A DNA stretch of 64,000 nucleotides, from the NCBI GenBank assembly GCA_028564705.1, contig JAPXFQ010002690.1, positions 278,501 to 342,500 on the forward strand, written 5' to 3'. The translations under genes and the position numbers were made by a program. Shown piece by piece: positions 58,157 to 64,000 of this stretch. This DNA comes from Apricaphanius iberus. Lineage: Eukaryota; Chordata; Actinopteri; Cyprinodontiformes; Aphaniidae. Numbering within the stretch: the first letter of the stretch is position 1; every line of letters starts with the position of its first letter. The notes under the pieces were generated by a model. It had not been told where the DNA came from and did not search any database. It saw nothing but the letters and a program-made list of their open reading frames with translations.

Positions 58157-58890
58157 ACCATAGACTGTAAAAAAAAATAGACAGCGCCTCCTCACTCCTC
58201 CCTGTTTACCAGAATGACACACTTTCATGGGGGAATTCATGGCGGATTCACAGACTCCTCCTCCCCAGCTCTGACGAAGCATGTTGCTAAAAAGGGCATA
58301 GGGGCGGGATCTTCACTGTAGACTCTGCCATCGCGGGGCGTGTATGGGCTTCTAGTTTGTTCGTAATCGCGCCCATTCTGCTCCCGCTTCTTTAGCTCTG
58401 ATGCTAAACTTGGCTAACTAAGCTAAAGGATAATAGCCCCATGCCTGACTGCTGCCGTATCTGCTTTCCTCCGACGGTTCTCCTATTTCTCAAACCTCAA
58501 AAGGTAAGAACTAGTAACTTGAAATAATTATTAAAATGTAGTGTTACTATAATTAAAGTCCAACGAAACGGCCTGTCAATCAAAGTCCGGCCCCCTCATT
58601 AATTATGCAACATTTCAGAAAATTATCTTACGAAAACCAACCTGGTGCCTATGTTTTTGATGAGCCCAGCGTTATCTTAGGAAGAATATGTAGCCATAGA
58701 AAGTTTTTAAAAAATGGGCACCAAGCATTAAAGTTGTTTTCAACGTGTCTAAAGTCCAGTGCTTTTCAATGGGGGCCTAGCGACCAAATGGAGGTACTAC
58801 AGCAATGGAGGAGCAATGGCGGCCTCCATGGTATGCGGTCACAAAGCAGAGCAGCCAGCGGCCATTGGTCATAACAGCTGTAGTCTGAGC
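58157..58890 (+). repeat. Unclassified repeat, long copy (inverted partner at 41310-41826)
   Basis: Matches 41310-41826 in reverse orientation over about 550 bp, plus 172 bp unique to this copy (58416-58587). The unique part contains ATG at 58441 with 21 open codons (MPDCCRICFPP start) followed directly by 'gtaaga', a 5' splice-site match. It follows the foldback arm directly, so the two may be parts of one larger element. Confidence 0.75.
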
Positions 58891-59781
58891 AGGATGTGGA
58901 AGGGGAGCTTGCAAAAGCTGAATTTAGTCCACTTATCTTTGTTTGTGCACAGACTACACCTGGGATGCCACATGGCAGTGACCTAACTGAAACCACTATT
59001 ATTACACATAATTACCTAAAGGCAATTATGTGTAATAAATTAACCTAATCTGTCATGTTTTTCAACTTTAGAAAGAGGCCAGAGTACACAGCAAAAAATA
59101 AAGTGTAAAATTAACTTCTATAGAGTTGATTTCAACACTTCCCACATAATAGTGTTAAAGTAACAACAAAGGGATTCAAAAATCCATATTGTTGGGTGTT
59201 AAATGTGAGCTCAATCAACCCTGCAAAGCGTAAGGCTAACCTTCAAAATTAACACATACAAGTGTATATATAAGATAATTATATAGAAAGCATTGCACTG
59301 TGACACTACTCATGAAATCAATCACTTAAGTGAAAAGTTCATCCACACTTCTCACATCATGACCGTCAAGGCAGACACGGAACTCCTGTGCAACACCACC
59401 TCTATGATGGTGCACAGACAATAACCATAAAACACTGACAACATAACTCAAAGGATAACTAAGGAGCAGGGCTACCTGTAGGGCACAAACTATAATGTAC
59501 AACAGAGAACTTCTACAATTTAGACAAACACATTACCCATAACTCTTTTCGGTGTACAGCAAAATGTGTGGGCTGTGGGTAAAGCTTAATTATGTCTGGA
59601 AGGAGTTAAATTCACTCTGAACTTGCACTCTTCATTAATTTAACACCCAAAAAATAACACTTGACTTTGAATTGTAATGATGGAGGTTTATTTAACTCTG
59701 ATCTGAGTTAAATTAATACCAGTGTGATCAACTCAGATAAATAACTCCTGACATGATTTCAATTTTACACCGAAAAGTTTA

Positions 59782-61082
59782 CAGACGTGGACAAAATTGT
59801 TGGTACCCTTCATTTAATAAAAGAAAAACTCATAATGGTCACAGAAATAACTTTAATCTGACAAAAGTAATAATAAATAAAAATTATATAAATGTTGACC
59901 AATGAAAGTCAGACATTGCTTTTCATCCATGCTTCAACAGAATTATTTAAAAAATAAATGCATGAAACAGGCCTGGACAAAAATTATGGTACCCCTAGAA
60001 AAGAATGAAAATAATGTGACCAAAGGGACATGTTAATCCAAGGTATGTCCACTAATCAGCATCCTAGGTGTCTACAATCCTGTAATCACTCAGTGGGCCT
60101 ATATATAGGACTCCAGGTAGTCACTGTGTTGTTTGGTGACGTGGTGTGTACCACACTCAATATAAACCAGAGGAAGCAAAGGAAAGAGTTGTCTCAGGAG
60201 ATGAGAAAGAAAATCATAGACAAGCATGTTAACTGTAAAGGCTATAAGACCATCTCCAAGCAGCTAGATGTTTCTGTGACTACAGCTGCACATGTCATTC
60301 AGAAATGTACGATCCATGGGACTGTAGCCAACCTCCCTGGACGTGGCTGCAGGAGGAAAATTGATGACAGATCAGAGAGACGGATAATCCAAATGGTAAC
60401 AAAAGAGCCTAGAAAGACTTCAAAATAGATCCAAGCTGAACTTTATGCTCAAGGAACATCAGTGTCAGATCGGAACATCCTTCGCTGTTTGAGCCAGAGG
60501 ACAAATCATTAAAAAAAACAGACTGGAGTATGCCAAACTACATGCTGACGAGCCACAAAGCTTCTGGGAGAATGTCCTGTGGACAGATGAGACAAAAATT
60601 TAACTTTTTGCCAAGGCACATCAGCTCTATGTTCACAGACGGAAAAATGAAGCATATCTAGAAAAGAACACGCTCCCTACTGTGAAACATGGGGGAGGCT
60701 CGGTTATGTTCTGGGGCTGATTTGCTGCATCTGACACAGGGTGTCTTGAATCTGTGCAGGGTACAATGAAATCTCAAGACTATCAGGGGATTCTAGACAG
60801 AAATGTGCTGGCCAGTGTCAGAAAGCATGGTCTCAGTCGCAGGTCACGGGTCTTACAACAGGAAAATGACCCAAAACACACAGCTAAAAACACCCAAGAA
60901 GGGCTAAGAGGAAAACACTGGCCTTCTATGAGCCAATTTAAAATAAATAAAAAATTTAATATAAATAAAAATTTATATAATTTTTATTTATTATTACTTT
61001 TGTCAGATTAAAGGTATTTCTGTGACCATTATGAGTTTTTCTTTGATTTAATGAAGGGTACCAACAATTTTGTCCACGTCTG
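59782..61082 (+). mobile_element. Tc1-like transposon, 1301 bp
   Basis: Ends 'cagacgtggacaaaattgtt' at both sides in inverted orientation, with inverted repeats of about 113 bp (59782-59895 and 60970-61082) and TA at 59780-59781 and 61083-61084. The repeats differ at only a few positions. The transposase gene inside is damaged and its 3' part deleted. Confidence 0.93.
60155..60945 (+). pseudogene. Tc1-like transposase lacking the third catalytic residue
   Basis: The N-terminal part (frame ending at TAG 60426-60428) has 'LSQEMRKKIIDKHVNCKGYK', both helix-turn-helix units and the 'GRGCRRK' linker between them. A frameshift between 60430 and 60540 follows. The catalytic part has the first Asp in 'LWTDETKI' (codon 60586-60588), a TAA at 60601-60603, the 'VKHGGGSVMFWG' turn, a TGA at 60718-60720, and the second Asp in 'QENDPKHTA' (codon 60868-60870), 94 residues after the first. 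The sequence then stops matching after 'WPSMSQ', so the third catalytic Glu and the C-terminus are deleted. Inactive, though its binding sites in the ends are intact. Confidence 0.88.
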
Positions 61083-61164
61083 TAAAATTACTCTGTTGGA
61101 GTTCAAATTAACTCAAATTTTTTCAACTTTGATAATTCAACTCCCCAATTTTTGCTGTGTAGGT

Positions 61165-61230
61165 TACTTGGAGAGAACTCACACATGCACAGGGAGAACA
61201 TGCAGACAGGAAAACCTTCTTGCTGTAAGG
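61165..61230 (-). repeat. Short Rex3-like fragment
   Basis: 'gaactcacacatgcacaggg' and 'gagaacatgcagac' are the reverse complement of the head of the fragment at 25190-25225. It abuts the right end of the MITE at 61159. Confidence 0.55.
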
Positions 61231-61605
61231 CAACAGGGCAAACAACTGCTACACTCTGCACCCTCAAGAATTTAATTTAAACATAATTTGCTATAACATG
61301 GTCTTCACCTTTTACAAACTTTTTCTATGTTTTAGATAACAGAACAAGGAAGAAAGTCTGCAGTCTAAAAATGTCAAACTCCATTTCCTTTTTTTCCGTT
61401 TTCCAGCATTCCCTAATGATCTTCTTCCATACTTTAAGACAATGTCTGAGCACTGTCTTTGAATTTTTGCACGGTCAGAAGGCACTAAGTAAAAAATCTA
61501 TTTCCTCCACCTAGGAGTCCTGATCCAAGCTCTGCCTTTGCTATAAAATATTTGTTCTCCTTTCTGAGCTGATAGATCCTGCAGTGCCTTTTTACTGATG
61601 TTATT
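61231..61605. other. No recognisable gene or element
   Basis: AT-rich spacer. Nothing identified. Confidence 0.4.
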
Positions 61606-61606
61606 T

Positions 61607-62654
61607 AAAGGGACTATGTCATGCTATTTACAGCTTTCAACTTCTGGAATAGAAATGTATATGATGACATGTTACTGTTGGTGTTATACAGTATTAATTT
61701 GTCCTTAAATTTTACGTGTATCCTGTATTTACTGTTAAACCACGAAGTGAAACGACTCGTTTCTCTATAAACCCGCCTCCTGCACCCGCCGCTACGCTGA
61801 AGAGCCGGGAGCAGATCAAACTGAAACAAACTGTGCTAAGCTTCATCACAAACAGTATTCTCACAAATAATTTGAAAAAGCACAGAGTACCACAATGAAA
61901 CTCTGTCATATTAAGGGCTCAGACGTCTGGTTTATTTTTATTTTTTGCAAAACATTGAGTCAATAAAGCCTATTTCATTTGCTAAATCTCCAGGCTTTAG
62001 ACAGAGCGCAAACCAACACAGCTGCGTCCACTAAGCAAATCTTTCCTGCCCAGTATATAAGAAAGCCATGGGTGTTTTTTGCACCCGTTTAATGTAGCTA
62101 CATTCTGAGAAGCTACAGATCAATCAATTAACCACACAATGCTGATATAAGATCACATAAGCAGCTCTTGATAAATGGCTAACACACATTAGCATTAGCA
62201 TGTAGCCACTTACTTTTCTGTCCATCAGGCGTCTTTGTTCTTTGATCCAGCTGCTGTTCTTTAGCAATGTAGAATAAAATCCTGTCATCCATGCAGCCAA
62301 ACAGGCATTTTCACAGAGAAAGTAAAAAATACAACAAAAAAGTGTTTTAAGCTGCCAAAAACCAAAGCAGCCATTAGCTGTGAGAAGGACAAAGATGTGT
62401 TTGAAAATCTACCAGGGGTAAGCCGCTCTGCCTGCAGGGGTGGTGCAGACACCTTTAGCACTCAACTTTCAACCAGTAATGTCACTAGTTCAATACACAG
62501 TCATTTTCTAGGAGAGGGAGGGGCAGCTGCTCAGAGAGCAGAATTCAGGAGGATTACTCAGACATGCGTAAATTAAACCAAAAACCACTCTGGTGGGTTT
62601 TTTTAATGAGAAAATTGCATTACCATATGTTTGAAATCTGATATAGGCCCTATA
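61607..62654. mobile_element. Candidate MITE with AGGGACTAT / AGGGCCTAT ends
   Basis: Left 'aaagggactatgtcatgct' and right, reversed, 'atagggcctatatcagatt' are similar and inverted. The left flank reads TTAA and the right flank is degenerate. The interior has a GC-rich patch at 61770-61810, and 62430-62510 resembles a worn tRNA-type SINE head. No coding motif. Confidence 0.45.
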
Positions 62655-62655
62655 A

Positions 62656-63700
62656 AGAGATAATGTGTAGTTTTTACCATTAATCTCTGGAAATATCCAT
62701 CAGAATATTTTTGAAAATGAATAAAATGATGCCCAATCATTGAAAAGTATTGGCTGATTCATAACATATAACCATAAAAAGTGGGTTTAAAATTCATGGG
62801 CGTAGGTCCTAGTGTATGGGGGCTGACATTGGAAGATTTGTTTTCTTCTACGTGACTCATGAGCCCATGTGGACAAAACGTCTTTACTGATTTGTCAATA
62901 CACACTTAGATCCATTTTTCACTTGTCCTCATTAGAGGTTTAAAATGAAGAGCTCTATGAAGAGACTATAAAAAAACAAAATCAATAAAAATTCTCCAAC
63001 CATGACCGACCGATCAACCTGATCCAATGCACTCAACCTCTTGGGGAGAGGTGGGCAATCAGTTGTTGTGTCCATGCCTTCATGCGATACGGACCCGGTC
63101 GCGACTCCGCGTGAGAGGCAGAAGCCCACAGAGACGATTAAAACCACCAAAAATATAAAGAAACAGGTTGAGGTCACTTACTGCTGCACAGGCAACAACT
63201 TTCACCATCATGTTTTTGTTTTGTTTTATTTGTTTTCAAACTAGCTACAGTCATGGTGAACCTACACTGAAATTTGTCATTTTTTTCCATTGAGGTCATT
63301 CTGTCCAACAATACAGTTTATTCATTTACAAAAATATCTGAATAATATCACTCACCTACTGTACAGATTGCTGAAAAACCTTCACAAGAAAGCAATCTCT
63401 AAACGCACACTAAGTAGTTGACTTTATGTACGGGCACTAACTTCTTCTTTAGTAGCCTATTCTGAGAAACCTGCTGTGTGCAAGTCCATATCTGGATTAG
63501 GTTACCTGTGTGTCTGCACTGATCTGAGTCCTCAATTCTTCTGGGCACCAGGAACTCTAAGCCTGGGAGCCTTGCCAGCAGGCTTGAAGAAACATCAGCC
63601 CAGAGACAAAAACAGGCTGTGAGGGAGACTGGGGTTATTAATGATGACCGCTGGAACTCGGCAGAATGACAAAACAAGGGAGCAAATAGAATGTGAAATG
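62656..63700. other. No recognisable gene or element
   Basis: AT-rich. Two small opposite frames at 62932-63244 have no motif. Confidence 0.4.
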
Positions 63701-63705
63701 CACAC

Positions 63706-63788
63706 CTGTCTTCCTCAATGGCGTGAGCCACAGAAGCAGAAGTGAGAGAAGAGGAATCTGATGAAGATGAATGAGAGGCCACAGAAAC
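63706..63788 (-). CDS. Candidate host exon, 83 bp, serine-rich
   Basis: On the minus strand a pyrimidine run 'ttcccctctgtctacag' (63789 on) leads into 83 bp that read VSVASHSSSSDSSSLTSASV and then AHAIEEDR across the boundary, and 'gacag' is followed by 'gtgtgc' at the end. Acceptor, donor and open frame agree. The surrounding 136-codon open frame (63399-63809) extends through the presumed introns by chance. I do not recognise the protein. No neighbouring exon was found, so the call rests on splice context only. Confidence 0.3.
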
Positions 63789-64000
63789 CTGTAGACAGAG
63801 GGGAACCAAAATAAAACCCCTGCCTTTCCTTTTCTTTATTGTTACTCGGTTGAGAAAAAAAAGGGCAAGAATAGTAAATATCAGAGAATCAGAATCAGAA
63901 TATGGAAGAGGAGGTGTAAAACACTGTATAAGAAGAGCATATCTGCAGAGCTGAAAGTGGTGTAAGTGTTTGAAAGAGAAAGATTGTTGAACACCACAGA

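Larger units (their letters stand above)
59087..61159. mobile_element. MITE with CACAGCAAAAA termini, split by a Tc1 element
   Basis: Left 'cacagcaaaaaataaagtgt' and right, reversed, 'cacagcaaaaattggggagt' form short inverted repeats. TA lies at 59085-59086 and 61160-61161. The interior is rich in 'gttaaat', 'aacactt' and 'actca' words in both orientations. Removing the Tc1 copy at 59782-61082 leaves about 770 bp. No coding motif of its own. Confidence 0.65.

Noticed and set aside
63399..63809. The whole 136-codon minus-strand frame as one coding unit
   Set aside because: Only the 83-bp part between splice signals looks coding. The rest reads through putative introns.

Overview
The window looks like nuclear DNA from a teleost (ray-finned) fish. 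It is AT-rich and has no confidently identifiable host gene. It is packed with repeats typical of fish genomes: many Tc1-like DNA transposons of different lineages, a fish-type LINE of the L2/Rex-Babar group, 3' ends resembling RTE-type Rex3 with a GATG tail, L1-type reverse transcriptase debris, tRNA-derived SINE-like pieces, and many short inverted-repeat elements (MITEs) with TA, TTAA, TWA or 8-bp target duplications. Nearly all open reading frames are short and random. The few with recognisable protein motifs are broken transposon genes, plus one decayed zinc-finger sequence. There is no operon, CRISPR array or other prokaryotic feature. Family assignments come from recalled knowledge of fish repeats, not from a search.

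Layout. 0-6 kb: Rex3-like and LINE 3' fragments, a TTAA-flanked MITE (1838-2292), an internally deleted Tc1 element (2450-3261), a Tc1 fossil (4245-5072) and a MITE (5080-5774). 6-11 kb: mostly unremarkable, with a TA microsatellite. 11.2-13.7 kb: a Tc1 element with perfect TA ends that has taken in a hAT-type MITE and a second unidentified segment. 15.6-16.3 kb: a 700-bp pyrimidine-only-leaning tract. 17.2-18.3 kb: three diverged units of one repeat. 19-22.2 kb: the most complete element, a LINE with endonuclease and reverse transcriptase, disabled by two frameshifts, two stops and a catalytic change. 22.9-26.0 kb: four layers of nested insertions in a foldback element that carries a THAP-like N-terminus. 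26-34 kb: Tc1 fossils, a MITE and a LINE fragment. 34.9-36.3 kb: a Tc1 element with very similar 280-bp inverted repeats but a transposase broken in several ways. 36-48 kb: SINE-like, L2, L1 and Tc1 pieces, and one half of an inverted repeat pair whose partner is at 58.2-58.9 kb. 48.4-48.8 kb: a decayed C2H2 zinc-finger sequence. 50-63 kb: several MITEs, including one split by a Tc1 element (59.1-61.2 kb). 63.7 kb: the best candidate host exon, on the minus strand.

No set of genes here works together. The informative content is the order of insertions, the way autonomous elements decay into non-autonomous ones, and traces of a THAP-encoding TTAA-type transposon family that the MITEs at 22.9-26.0 and 57.8-58.9 kb may derive from.
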